Assembly: GCA_964478075.1 (NCBI GenBank)
Contig: CAYZGO010000011.1
Location: 36,469-100,468 of the forward strand
DNA: 64,000 nucleotides
Direction of reading: 5' to 3'
Source of the DNA: DAOUEX01 sp034430235
GTDB taxonomy: Bacteria > Chloroflexota > Anaerolineae > UBA2200
Of this stretch, positions 57,171-64,000 are shown in pieces; the first letter of the stretch is position 1, and each line of letters starts with the position of its first letter. The position numbers were made by a program, and so were the translations under genes. The notes beneath the pieces were generated by a model that searched no databases, was not told the DNA's origin, and saw nothing but the letters and a program-made list of their open reading frames with translations.

Positions 57171-57975
57171 GGTTGAGACGCTGGCCAGTGACTTGCGGCG
57201 GCTGTTGGTCGGCGCCAGGTTTGCAGACGTGGAGGTGTACTGGCCTCGAGCGGTGGCGACGCCAACTGCGGACGAGTTCGCCAGGCAGTTGCCAGGTTGC
57301 AGGGTTCTGGATGTGAGCAGGAGGGGCAAATTCCTGCTCTTGTCGTTATCCGGCCCAAGCTATCTGCTGATCCACCTGCGCATGAGCGGGCAGGTTCGGG
57401 TTGAGTCGCCGACGTCGTCGCCTGACGACCATGCGCGGCTCGTTTTCCACCTGGCCGATGGCCGGCGCTTGCTTTTCTCGGACACGCGCAAGTTTGGTCG
57501 CGTCTATCTCATCAGGGACCCGGATCTGGTGCTGGGTGATCTTGGGCCTGAGCCTCTGGCAGAGGATTTCACTTTGGATGCTTTTGTCGCCTTGTTGTCC
57601 AGGCGCAGAGGCGCGCTCAAACCCTTGCTGCTCAATCAGGCTTTTCTGGCTGGCGTGGGCAATATCTACGCTGACGAAGCGCTGTTTGTAGCTGGGCTGC
57701 ACCCTCTGCGCAAGGCGAACACGCTTTCACCCACGGAAACCAGGCGTCTCTACTCGGCCATTCGTCAGGTGCTGCAGCAGGCCATAGATAATCGCGGCAC
57801 AACGCTGACAGATGGGCGCTATCGCGATGCTCAAGGCCGGCCAGGCCATCATCAGGAAAGCTTGCGGGTGTACCATCGGGGCGGGGAGCCCTGCCTCCGC
57901 TGTGGTACATCCATTCAGCGCATTGTGGTCGGCGGTCGAGGAACGCATTTCTGTCCTGCGTGCCAGCGTCAATGA
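57154..57975 (+). CDS. mutM: formamidopyrimidine-DNA glycosylase
   Basis: The 273-residue protein starts at a GTG with GGAGGAGG 3 bases upstream; after Met removal Pro2-Glu3 (PELPEVETL) form the catalytic N-terminus. It has SRRGKFLLLSL (Lys of the active site), the MxN/R-type recognition region (LRMSGQVRV), GVGNIYADEALF (helix-two-turn-helix), and a C-terminal zinc finger CLRCGTSIQRIVVGGRGTHF with CPAC. It removes 8-oxoguanine. Its upstream overlap with the peptidase gene suggests co-transcription; the repeats begin right after its stop codon. Confidence 0.97.
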   Translation: MPELPEVETLASDLRRLLVGARFADVEVYWPRAVATPTADEFARQLPGCRVLDVSRRGKFLLLSLSGPSYLLIHLRMSGQVRVESPTSSPDDHARLVFHLADGRRLLFSDTRKFGRVYLIRDPDLVLGDLGPEPLAEDFTLDAFVALLSRRRGALKPLLLNQAFLAGVGNIYADEALFVAGLHPLRKANTLSPTETRRLYSAIRQVLQQAIDNRGTTLTDGRYRDAQGRPGHHQESLRVYHRGGEPCLRCGTSIQRIVVGGRGTHFCPACQRQ

Positions 57976-58377
57976 TGCACCGCAGAGACGCAGAGGACGC
58001 TGAGAAACTGAAGGTAAACTCATAATCCACCGCAGAGACGCAGAGGACGCTGAGAAACTGAAGGTAAACTGATGTTGCACCGCAGAGGCNNNNNNNNNNN
58101 NNNNNNNNNNNNNNNNNNNNNNNNNNNNNNNNNNNNNNNNNNNNNNNNNNNNNNNNNNNNNNNNNNNNNNNNNNNNNNNNNNNNNNNNNCCTGACGGGGG
58201 AGAACGCTGAGGAATTCAAGGCTAAGAGATGATGCACCGCAGAGACGCAGAGGACGCTGAGAAACTGAAGGTAAACTGATGTTGCACCGCAGAGGCGCAT
58301 CGTCCACGCCGCCTGACGGGGGAGAACGCTGAGGAATTCAAGGCTAAGAGATGATGCACCGCAGAGGACGGTGAGGG
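57976..58377. repeat. 122-bp tandem array of CCGCAGAGACGCAGAGG units with a scaffold gap
   Basis: Units of 42-50 bp, beginning CACCGCAGAGACGCAGAGG and ending AACTGAAGGTAAACT, alternate with a second type (CCTGACGGGGGAGAACGCTG). The higher-order period is 122 bp (58229 and 58351). A run of 100 Ns at 58090-58189 interrupts one copy. The flanks of the gap are separated by only 15 bp in the next copy, so the true gap could be 15 bp. Confidence 0.85.
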
Positions 58378-58761
58378 ATGAAGATCAATGAGCTTACGAA
58401 AGCCATTATTGGCGGTGCTATTGAAGTGCATCGGGCTTTGGGACCTGGGCTTCTAGAGTCCGCTTACGAGGAGTGCCTGTGCCGGGAGCTAGCGTTGAGA
58501 CAGATTCCGTTTGAGCGGCAACGACGCCTCCCCATCGAATAGAAGGGGCTGCAGCTTGACTGTGGATATCGCCTGGACTTGCTAGTGGCAGAGCTAGTCG
58601 TGGTGGAAGTGAAAGCTGTTGAGGCCCTCTTGCCTATTCACGAGGCTCAGGTATTAACCTACCTGCGGCTGGGTGGATGGAAAGTGGGACTGTTGCTCAA
58701 CTTTAACGTCCCAGTACTGAGGCGAGGGATCAAAAGGCTGGTCTTGGGTCTGGAGGAATAA
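58378..58761 (+). pseudogene. GxxExxY-family PD-(D/E)XK nuclease-like gene with an internal amber codon
   Basis: The ATG follows GAGG directly in the repeat. The product reads MKINELTKAIIGGAIEVHRA, GPGLLESAYEECLCREL, and then, in the same frame beyond a TAG at 58540-58542, KGLQLDCGYRLDLLV and VVVEVKAVEALLPIHEAQ. The stop replaces a conserved position (usually Tyr in PVxYKG). The RLD...VEVKA pattern is the PD-(D/E)XK-like core of this family, with Asp and Glu-x-Lys. The gene is about 127 codons, full length. CCGCAGAGACGCAGAGG repeats lie just upstream in direct orientation and just downstream in inverted orientation (58779-58797). Confidence 0.8.
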
Positions 58762-58778
58762 CATGCTTTCCTCTGTGA

Positions 58779-58797
58779 CCTCTGCGTCTCTGCGGTG
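58779..58797. repeat. inverted CCGCAGAGACGCAGAGG repeat downstream of the GxxExxY gene
   Basis: The 19 bases CCTCTGCGTCTCTGCGGTG are the exact complement of CACCGCAGAGACGCAGAGG at 58235-58253. The pair brackets the GxxExxY gene and ends 23 bases before the butyrate kinase start. Confidence 0.9.
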
Positions 58798-58819
58798 AGC
58801 CAATACTGGAGGAACGATC

Positions 58820-59911
58820 GTGTCCGTCAACGAAAGGGAGCCTTTGCGCATCCTGGTGATTAACCCAGGGTCTACGTCCACAAAAGTGGCTGTGTTCGAG
58901 GATGAAAAGCCCATTTGCAGCGAAACCATGGCCCACCCTCATCAAGAAGTCGCTGCTTTTCCGCGTATTGCAGACCAATATGCCTTCCGCCGAGACGCGG
59001 TCTTGTCTTTCCTGCGCAAGCGCGATGTGCCCCTGCGCTCTTTGGATGCAGTGGTCGGACGTGGTGGCCTTCTCCGGCCGCTGTCTAGTGGCACCTACGG
59101 CGTCAATGAGCGCATGCTGCAAGAGCTGCGCGCTCCTGCCAAGGAACGGGAGCACGCTTCCAACCTGGGGGCGATCATTGCTCACGAAATTGCGGAGGCG
59201 GCAGGTGGCATCCCGGCATTCATCGTTGATCCTGTTTGTGTGGACGAGTTCGAGCCGCTGGCCCGCATTTCGGGTCTGCCGGAGATAGAGCGGAGGAGTC
59301 TCTCGCACGCTCTGAGTCTCAAGAGCACGGCCAGGCGTGCTGCTCGTGACGTTGGGCGTAGCTATGAAGAGATAAACCTGGTGATTGTGCACATGGGCGG
59401 CGGCATCTCGGTGAGCGCGCACCGTCAGGGCAAGATGGTTGATGTCAATCAGGCTCTGGACGGCACAGGGCCATTCTCGCCTGAGCGGGTCGGCGGTCTT
59501 CCTGTCGGCGACGTGCTGCGGCTTGCATTCTCCGGAGGGTACACGTACGAAGGGCTTTTCCGGTATTTCACCCGACAGGGCGGATTGCTGGCTCATCTTG
59601 GCACGAACGACGCTGTGGAAGTGGAGAAACGCATTGCGCGTGGAGACCAGCAGGCACGTCTGGTCTACGAAGCGATGGCCTATCAGATAGCCAAAGAGAT
59701 TGGCTTGATGTCCACAGTGCTCAAAGGCCAGGTTGGCGCTATCGTGTTGACTGGTGGCCTGGCGCGTTCACAGATGTTGGTCAATTGGATTCGCGAGCGT
59801 GTGGAGTGGATTGCTCCGGTGCTGGTCTACCCAGGCGAGGATGAAATGCTGGCCATGGCCCAAGGTGCGCTGCGTGTGCTGCGCGGAGAGGAACAAGCAA
59901 AGGAATACTGA
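58820..59911 (+). CDS. buk: butyrate kinase
   Basis: The 363-residue protein starts at a GTG with GGAGGA about 6 bases upstream. It has the ASKHA-family landmarks: LRILVINPGSTSTKVAVFED (phosphate 1), AVVGRGGLLRPLSSGTYGVN, LVIVHMGGGISVSAHRQGKM, and GAIVLTGGLARSQMLVNWI (adenosine). It converts butyryl phosphate and ADP to butyrate and ATP. With Ptb (40196) it gives a substrate-level phosphorylation route; the two genes are 18 kb apart rather than adjacent. It overlaps the MoaD-like gene by one base. Confidence 0.95.
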   Translation: MSVNEREPLRILVINPGSTSTKVAVFEDEKPICSETMAHPHQEVAAFPRIADQYAFRRDAVLSFLRKRDVPLRSLDAVVGRGGLLRPLSSGTYGVNERMLQELRAPAKEREHASNLGAIIAHEIAEAAGGIPAFIVDPVCVDEFEPLARISGLPEIERRSLSHALSLKSTARRAARDVGRSYEEINLVIVHMGGGISVSAHRQGKMVDVNQALDGTGPFSPERVGGLPVGDVLRLAFSGGYTYEGLFRYFTRQGGLLAHLGTNDAVEVEKRIARGDQQARLVYEAMAYQIAKEIGLMSTVLKGQVGAIVLTGGLARSQMLVNWIRERVEWIAPVLVYPGEDEMLAMAQGALRVLRGEEQAKEY

Positions 59912-60150
59912 TGCTCATTACGGTCAAGCTGCATGCAACCTTGCGCAGGTATCAACCCGACTTGCCACGTGGTGCCGGCCTTGCCCTCAACGTGGGTCTG
60001 GGCACCGCAGTGAACCAGGTCATGGCGCAGGTGGGTATTCCGGCGGGCGCGGCGGTAGTGGCTGTGGTCAACGGCAAAGCACGGAGACTGGACCACGTGC
60101 TGTCTGAAGGCGATACTGTCAGCCTCTTCCCGCCAGTGGCGGGTGGATGA
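59911..60150 (+). CDS. MoaD/ThiS-like sulphur carrier protein
   Basis: The 79-residue protein ends in Gly-Gly (SLFPPVAGG), the residue pair that is adenylylated and thiocarboxylated. The body has the beta-grasp pattern of MoaD (ITVKLHATLRRYQPDLP, GDTVSLFPPV). It overlaps the ThiF-like gene by 4 bases and butyrate kinase by one, indicating translational coupling. It probably delivers sulphur for molybdopterin or tungstopterin, or is part of another thiolation pathway. MoaE and the rest of the cofactor genes are not in the window. Confidence 0.85.
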   Translation: MLITVKLHATLRRYQPDLPRGAGLALNVGLGTAVNQVMAQVGIPAGAAVVAVVNGKARRLDHVLSEGDTVSLFPPVAGG

Positions 60151-61010
60151 AAGGAGGACTTGTGGCCGAGATTGGTGCACGCCTGCAGGCACTGGCCAGG
60201 GCGACAACGGATTCGCGAGGGGAGGAACTGTGGCTCGTATCATTGTCAGGTGTGCGGCAGGTCGCCAGTGAAATGGGCGTGTCCCTTCGCGAGGTGGAGA
60301 TAGCAGCGCTGCGGGAGCGCGTGATGCCCGCGCGCTATCTGCGCAACCTGGGCACTGTTGGCTGGGAGGGACAGATTGCTCTGCTGCAATCCACGGTTGG
60401 CGTCGTTGGAGCTGGCGGCCTTGGTGGTTGGATCATTGAGGGTCTGGCGCGTATGGGTGTGGGGCGCCTGATTATCATTGACGGCGAAACGTTCGAGGAG
60501 AACAACCTTAACCGCCAGGCGTTGTGTACTGAGCGCAACCTGGGACAGCCCAAGATTGAAGCAGCACTACGGCGAGTTGCTGAGGTCAACGCGGCGGTTC
60601 AAATTGCTGCGCACCAGGTGCGAGTTGACGAGGCACAGATGGTGCAGTTGCTGCGCGGCGCCGGCGTGCTCGTGGACGCCCTGGACGCTTTGCCGACGCG
60701 CCTGGCCCTGCAGCGTGCTGCGCAGAAGCTGTCCCTGCCTCTGGTGCACGGAGCGATCGCTGGCTACGTCGGGCAGGTGATGACCATCTTGCCTGACGAC
60801 CCGGGGCTGTACGGGCTTTACGGCCATGGTGAGTTGCCGGAGCACGGCATCGAGGTGCAGTGGGGCAACCCGGCGGCAACGCCCATGATGGTGGCAGCCT
60901 GGGAAATCCAAGAGGTCGTCAAGTTGCTGATCGGCCGTGGTGAGCCGCTGCGCCGTCGCCTGCTTTTCATGGATGGTGAGATCGGGGCAGTGGATATTCT
61001 GCAGGTGTAG
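60147..61010 (+). CDS. ThiF/MoeB/HesA-like adenylyltransferase
   Basis: The 287-residue protein has an N-terminal helical stretch (residues 1-70), then the ATP-binding domain GVVGAGGLGGWIIEGLARMG, the Asp at IDGETFEENNLNRQAL (MoeB-type NLNRQ) and VDALDALPTRLALQ. It adenylylates the C-terminal glycine of the MoaD-like partner encoded upstream. The CxxC zinc pairs usual in MoeB are not visible, and the usual catalytic cysteine loop is also unclear. This fits the HesA/MoeZ-like branch. The N-terminal extension may bind the partner. Confidence 0.85.
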   Translation: MKGGLVAEIGARLQALARATTDSRGEELWLVSLSGVRQVASEMGVSLREVEIAALRERVMPARYLRNLGTVGWEGQIALLQSTVGVVGAGGLGGWIIEGLARMGVGRLIIIDGETFEENNLNRQALCTERNLGQPKIEAALRRVAEVNAAVQIAAHQVRVDEAQMVQLLRGAGVLVDALDALPTRLALQRAAQKLSLPLVHGAIAGYVGQVMTILPDDPGLYGLYGHGELPEHGIEVQWGNPAATPMMVAAWEIQEVVKLLIGRGEPLRRRLLFMDGEIGAVDILQV

Positions 61011-61299
61011 CACGCCAGGCTGTGGCGCTAGCCGTGGGCATTGGCAGTCAGATGCGCTCATGGGCCGCTGGCACGTTCCTCCGTACACCTGAAGAGGAGA
61101 TGCGCTTGATTGCGGTGAGCGAAGCGTCGTTCGGCGGCGAGTGATACTGGAGGCGTGCGTGTAGGTAGAAGGGGGCGGGTAGGCAGACCGCAGCACTGCG
61201 CTCGCCACTGGACGTGGCTAATCAGCGGCGGGAGAATTGTCGCTGAACATTGGAGCCCAGTTCTGCGCGTCTTCTCTCCCGTTGGTTGCCAGCCCAAAC

Positions 61300-61328
61300 T
61301 TGACTAGATACTGGTTAGACACTATAAT
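61300..61328 (+). promoter_or_regulatory. sigma-70-type promoter, TTGACT-17-TATAAT
   Basis: TTGACT (61300-61305) and TATAAT (61323-61328) are 17 bases apart. It lies 31 bases before the SBBP protein start. No gene is visible in the preceding 61011-61299. Confidence 0.85.
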
Positions 61329-61359
61329 GTAATAAGACTCACACGAGGGATGGTGAATC

Positions 61360-64000
61360 GTGCCGAGACAGGTGTGTATCATCACGGTTTTGCTCCTGGT
61401 GCTGTCGTTGCTCGTTACTCCGCTGCCGCTGACCGGCCAGCAGCACGCTGGCGTGAGTGGGCCGGCAGCGAACTCTGATGCAGCGAAGGTAGGGATGCAG
61501 GCAGCGTTGGGGCAGCTCCCCCTGTACTTCATCGAGAACCGCGGGCAGGTTGATGCCCATGTCGCCTACTATGTCCAGGGGCGGGACAAGAGCGTATACT
61601 TCACCTCCCAGGGCGTCACGTTTCTCCTTGCTGCCCTGGACGCCTCACAGGCTGCCCATCAGTCGCCTGAGGGTGTGGCAGCCTCGGAGCCAGGGCGAGA
61701 GCCAGCAGAGGGGCCGTGGTCCTTCGGCTCCGCTTTGAGAAGCATCCCTGTAGGGCAGGACGCTTCGCAGGGCTGGGCACTCAAGCTGGATTTTGTGGGT
61801 GCCAACCCGAACGTGCAGCCCATCGGGGAGGACCTGACCACTGCTGTGATCAGCTATTTCAAGGGGCCACAGGAGCAGTGGAAGACCGGTCTGAAGACCT
61901 ACGCCACCGTGGTCTACCCCGACCTTTGGCCGGGCATTGACCTGGTGTACTCCGGCACGTTGAACCGGCTGAAGTACCGCTTTGTGATCAAGCCGGGGGC
62001 TGATCCGGCTAGCATCCGGTTGGCCTACCGCGGCGCTACGGGGGTCAGGATCAATGAGGCAGGTCAGTTGGAAGTGTGCACCCCTATGGGCGACTTGCAC
62101 GATGACAAGCCGTATGCCTACCAGGAAGCCGAAGGTGGCCGGCAGATGCAAGTGGACGTGGCCTATACTCTGAAAGACGGCGGAACTGCGAATGCGTCCC
62201 GTCATCTGTTGGATGCCAGTCCCCGAAGCGAAGCGGAGCGTTCGTCCTCCCGCCAGGGATCTTCGGCCCTGCGGGACGAACGGCGCGGAGCGAAGCGGAG
62301 GCGGGAGTCGGGCGGGATTGCGGAGGCCTACGTCTACGGCTTCCGCGTGGGGGACTATGATGCAAGCAAACCTCTGGTGCTCGACCCTGCTGTGCTCCTC
62401 TATTGTGGCTACATCGGTGGCGGCGCCAATGACTATGGCCAAGGCATCGCCGTGGACGGCAGCGGAAACGCCTACGTCACTGGACACACCTACAGCACCC
62501 CGGCCAGCTTCCCTGCGATCGGCGGGCCGTTCCTGACCTACAGCGGTGCACAGGACGCGTTTGTTGCCAAGGTCAACCCGAGCGGCTCGGCGCTGGTCTA
62601 CTGCGGCTACATTGGTGGCAGCGGCGACGACCTTGGCTGGAGCATTGCGGTGGATGGCAGCGGCTGCGCATACGTTGCTGGCAAAACGAGTTCCACCGAG
62701 GCCACGTTCCCTGAGGTCGTCGGGCCATATCTGACCTACGACGACAGCGTTGGCCCAGGCGACGCCTTCGTAGCCAAAGTGAGCTCGGATGGCACTACGC
62801 TCGTCTACTGTGGCTACATTGGTGGCCAAGACACAGACCAGGCCCTCGGCATCGCCGTAGACGGTTCTGGGAACGCCTACGTCACTGGCGAGACTCTGTC
62901 TACCGAGGGCACCTTCCCTGTGCTCATTGGGCCAGGCCTCACGCACAGCGGCCACGCGGACGCCTTCGCAGCCAAGGTGAGCGCGGATGGCACGGCGCTC
63001 GTCTACTGCGGCTACATTGGGGGCATCAACAATGACTCTGGTGCAGGCATAGATGTCGACGGGGCCGGGAATGCCTACATTGCCGGCTACACCCAGTCCG
63101 ACGAGGCCACGTTCCCCGTAGCTGTCGGGCCGGACGTTATCTACAATGGCGGCTCATACGATGTATTCGTAGCCAAGGTGAGCACGGATGGTGCGACACT
63201 TGCCTACTGTGGCTTCATTGGTGGCGGTAGTAGCGAACAGGGCCTCGGCATCGCCGTGGATGGTAGTGCGAACGCTTACGTAACTGGCTACACCGATTCC
63301 GATCAGGGCACGTTCCCCGTTGCCGACGGTCCGGACACCACCTACAACGGTGCATCCGATGCCTTTGTTGCCAAGGTCAACTCAGTGGGCACGGCACTCA
63401 CCTACTGCGGCTACGTCGGCGGCAGCGGCAACGAAGAGGGCACGGGCATTGCCGTGGACGGTAGTGGGAATGCTTACGTGACCGGTTACACCACGTCTGA
63501 CGAGGCCTCCTTTCCGGTGTTTGAGGGGCCGGACCCTAGTTACAACGGTGGCGCGAACGATGCCTTTGCTGCCAAGGTGAACTCGGGCGGAACGGGGCTC
63601 GTGTACTGCGGCTACATCGGTGGCTCCAGCAGCGAGAAGGGCCGCGGCATCGCCGTAGATGGCACAGGGAATGCCTACGTCACTGGCGAGACTGAGTCCG
63701 CCCAGCCCGGCTTCCCTGTGATCGTGGGGCCAGACCTCGCCTACAACCTGCTCTGGGATGCCTTTGTCGCCGAGGTTGCCGAAGTAGAGCCTACGCCGAC
63801 AAACACACCGACGCCCACGCCAACGGACACGCTGACGCCCACGCCGACAGACACACTGACGCCCACGCCAACGGACACACTGACGCCCACGCCAACGGAC
63901 ACGCTGACACCCACGCCGACGGACACGCTGACGCCCACGCCAACCGACACGCTGACGCCCACGCCAACGGACACGCTGACGCCCACGCCGACGGACACGG
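61360..64000 (+). CDS. large secreted SBBP beta-propeller-repeat protein, 3' end beyond the window
   Basis: The GTG at 61360 has GAGGGA about 9 bases upstream. A signal peptide (VCIITVLLLVLSLLVTPLPL) precedes a conserved N-terminal domain (LPLYFIENRGQVDAHVAYYV, YFTSQGVTFLL), then at least nine SBBP repeats from about 62394 (GYIGGxxxDxGxGIAVDGSG, NAYVTGxT, FPxxxGP, DAFVAKV). At about 63787 the sequence becomes a TPTPTDTL tandem that continues past the window end. About 28 extra residues at 62223-62309 are a dispersed repeat inserted in frame. Such proteins are cell-surface or extracellular; the Thr/Pro tail is probably a stalk to a further domain. Confidence 0.85.
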   Translation, partial: MPRQVCIITVLLLVLSLLVTPLPLTGQQHAGVSGPAANSDAAKVGMQAALGQLPLYFIENRGQVDAHVAYYVQGRDKSVYFTSQGVTFLLAALDASQAAHQSPEGVAASEPGREPAEGPWSFGSALRSIPVGQDASQGWALKLDFVGANPNVQPIGEDLTTAVISYFKGPQEQWKTGLKTYATVVYPDLWPGIDLVYSGTLNRLKYRFVIKPGADPASIRLAYRGATGVRINEAGQLEVCTPMGDLHDDKPYAYQEAEGGRQMQVDVAYTLKDGGTANASRHLLDASPRSEAERSSSRQGSSALRDERRGAKRRRESGGIAEAYVYGFRVGDYDASKPLVLDPAVLLYCGYIGGGANDYGQGIAVDGSGNAYVTGHTYSTPASFPAIGGPFLTYSGAQDAFVAKVNPSGSALVYCGYIGGSGDDLGWSIAVDGSGCAYVAGKTSSTEATFPEVVGPYLTYDDSVGPGDAFVAKVSSDGTTLVYCGYIGGQDTDQALGIAVDGSGNAYVTGETLSTEGTFPVLIGPGLTHSGHADAFAAKVSADGTALVYCGYIGGINNDSGAGIDVDGAGNAYIAGYTQSDEATFPVAVGPDVIYNGGSYDVFVAKVSTDGATLAYCGFIGGGSSEQGLGIAVDGSANAYVTGYTDSDQGTFPVADGPDTTYNGASDAFVAKVNSVGTALTYCGYVGGSGNEEGTGIAVDGSGNAYVTGYTTSDEASFPVFEGPDPSYNGGANDAFAAKVNSGGTGLVYCGYIGGSSSEKGRGIAVDGTGNAYVTGETESAQPGFPVIVGPDLAYNLLWDAFVAEVAEVEPTPTNTPTPTPTDTLTPTPTDTLTPTPTDTLTPTPTDTLTPTPTDTLTPTPTDTLTPTPTDTLTPTPTDT
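62223..62309. repeat. CGTTCGTCC-family palindrome inserted in the SBBP gene
   Basis: Arms CGTTCGTCC and GGACGAACG around a CAGGG/CCCTG inner hairpin match 2674-2719 closely, including the flanking GCGAAGCGGAG. The insertion keeps the frame open and encodes a basic stretch (SSSRQGSSALRDERRGAKRR). Confidence 0.88.
63787..64000. repeat. 24-bp tandem repeats encoding TPTPTDTL
   Basis: Units of the form CTGACGCCCACGCCGACGG plus five bases repeat about eight times up to the end of the window. This suggests slippage-prone length variation in the encoded stalk. Confidence 0.9.

Noticed and set aside
454..58542. Genome-wide reassignment of TAG to an amino acid.
   Set aside because: About 23 of roughly 50 confident genes end in TAG at the expected family length, so TAG is a normal stop codon here.
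59911..61010. A ubiquitin-like conjugation defence system (E1, E2, JAB).
   Set aside because: Only a MoaD-like carrier and a ThiF-like enzyme are present; no E2-like or JAB peptidase gene is nearby, so cofactor sulphur transfer is the simpler reading.
1..64000. rRNA, tRNA or tmRNA genes.
   Set aside because: No stretch with the conserved T-loop and acceptor pairing or rRNA core motifs was recognised by eye. A tRNA scan would settle this.

Overview
The window looks like a scaffold of an anaerobic, fermentative bacterium, most likely Chloroflexota (Anaerolineae-like). This is inference from gene content: paired radical SAM and DUF2344 genes, a transcarboxylase-type propionate module with methylmalonyl-CoA mutase, pyruvate:ferredoxin oxidoreductase, Ptb/Buk butyrate genes, secreted proteins ending in a 'YLP' type tail, and a very heavy load of dispersed palindromic repeats. 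No rRNA or tRNA gene was recognised. A run of 100 Ns at 58090-58189 marks a scaffold gap.

Layout. 1-5.4 kb: a broken isoprenylcysteine methyltransferase-like gene, two small membrane proteins, a PNPOx-like protein, a LysM/L,D-transpeptidase and a nucleotide-handling protein, separated by repeats. 5.7-8.05 kb, minus strand: a NUDIX hydrolase, an isochorismatase-like hydrolase and a membrane protein. 8.2-11.1 kb: a gene graveyard holding a STAND/terpene-cyclase-like chimera, a FGGY kinase stub and a type ISP restriction remnant, around an intact band-7 protein; two of the remnants sit behind copies of one duplicated promoter cassette. 11.4-14.4 kb: a secreted beta-helix protein and a GH5-like glycosidase with an internal amber codon.

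14.7-36.6 kb, plus strand, is the metabolic core. It holds YjbQ, radical SAM, DUF2344, HIT and MFS genes, then thiolase, acyl-CoA dehydrogenase and a TPR protein. Next come the carboxyltransferase (12S-like), 5S-like and biotin carrier (1.3S-like) genes, then CobO, methylmalonyl-CoA mutase large and B12 subunits, MeaB, a histidine phosphatase, a GNAT enzyme and PRPP synthetase. Together these fit a Wood-Werkman-type route that moves carboxyl groups between oxaloacetate/pyruvate and propionyl-/methylmalonyl-CoA. A RAYT transposase gene with its palindromes and a truncated toxin-antitoxin pair interrupts this block.

37.2-51 kb: SecA, phosphotransbutyrylase, a two-gene McrBC-like restriction system (DUF2357 nuclease plus AAA+ GTPase), a four-gene 2-oxoacid:ferredoxin oxidoreductase with an NAD(P)H-linked flavoprotein fused to the delta ferredoxin, and an MBL-fold hydrolase. 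51-58 kb: a lipoprotein, a DUF1294 protein, a radical SAM protein, an MFS transporter, Trm112-like, a secreted MA-type peptidase and MutM. 58-64 kb: a repeat array, a GxxExxY nuclease-like gene, butyrate kinase, MoaD-like and ThiF-like genes, and a large secreted SBBP-repeat protein that runs off the window.

The most distinctive feature is the repeat ecology. At least eight families of palindromic or inverted-repeat elements fill the intergenic spaces. Some lie inside reading frames. Two families are physically linked to candidate mobilising genes: RAYT with the GTAGAGACG palindromes, and GxxExxY genes with the CCGCAGAGACGCAGAGG repeats.
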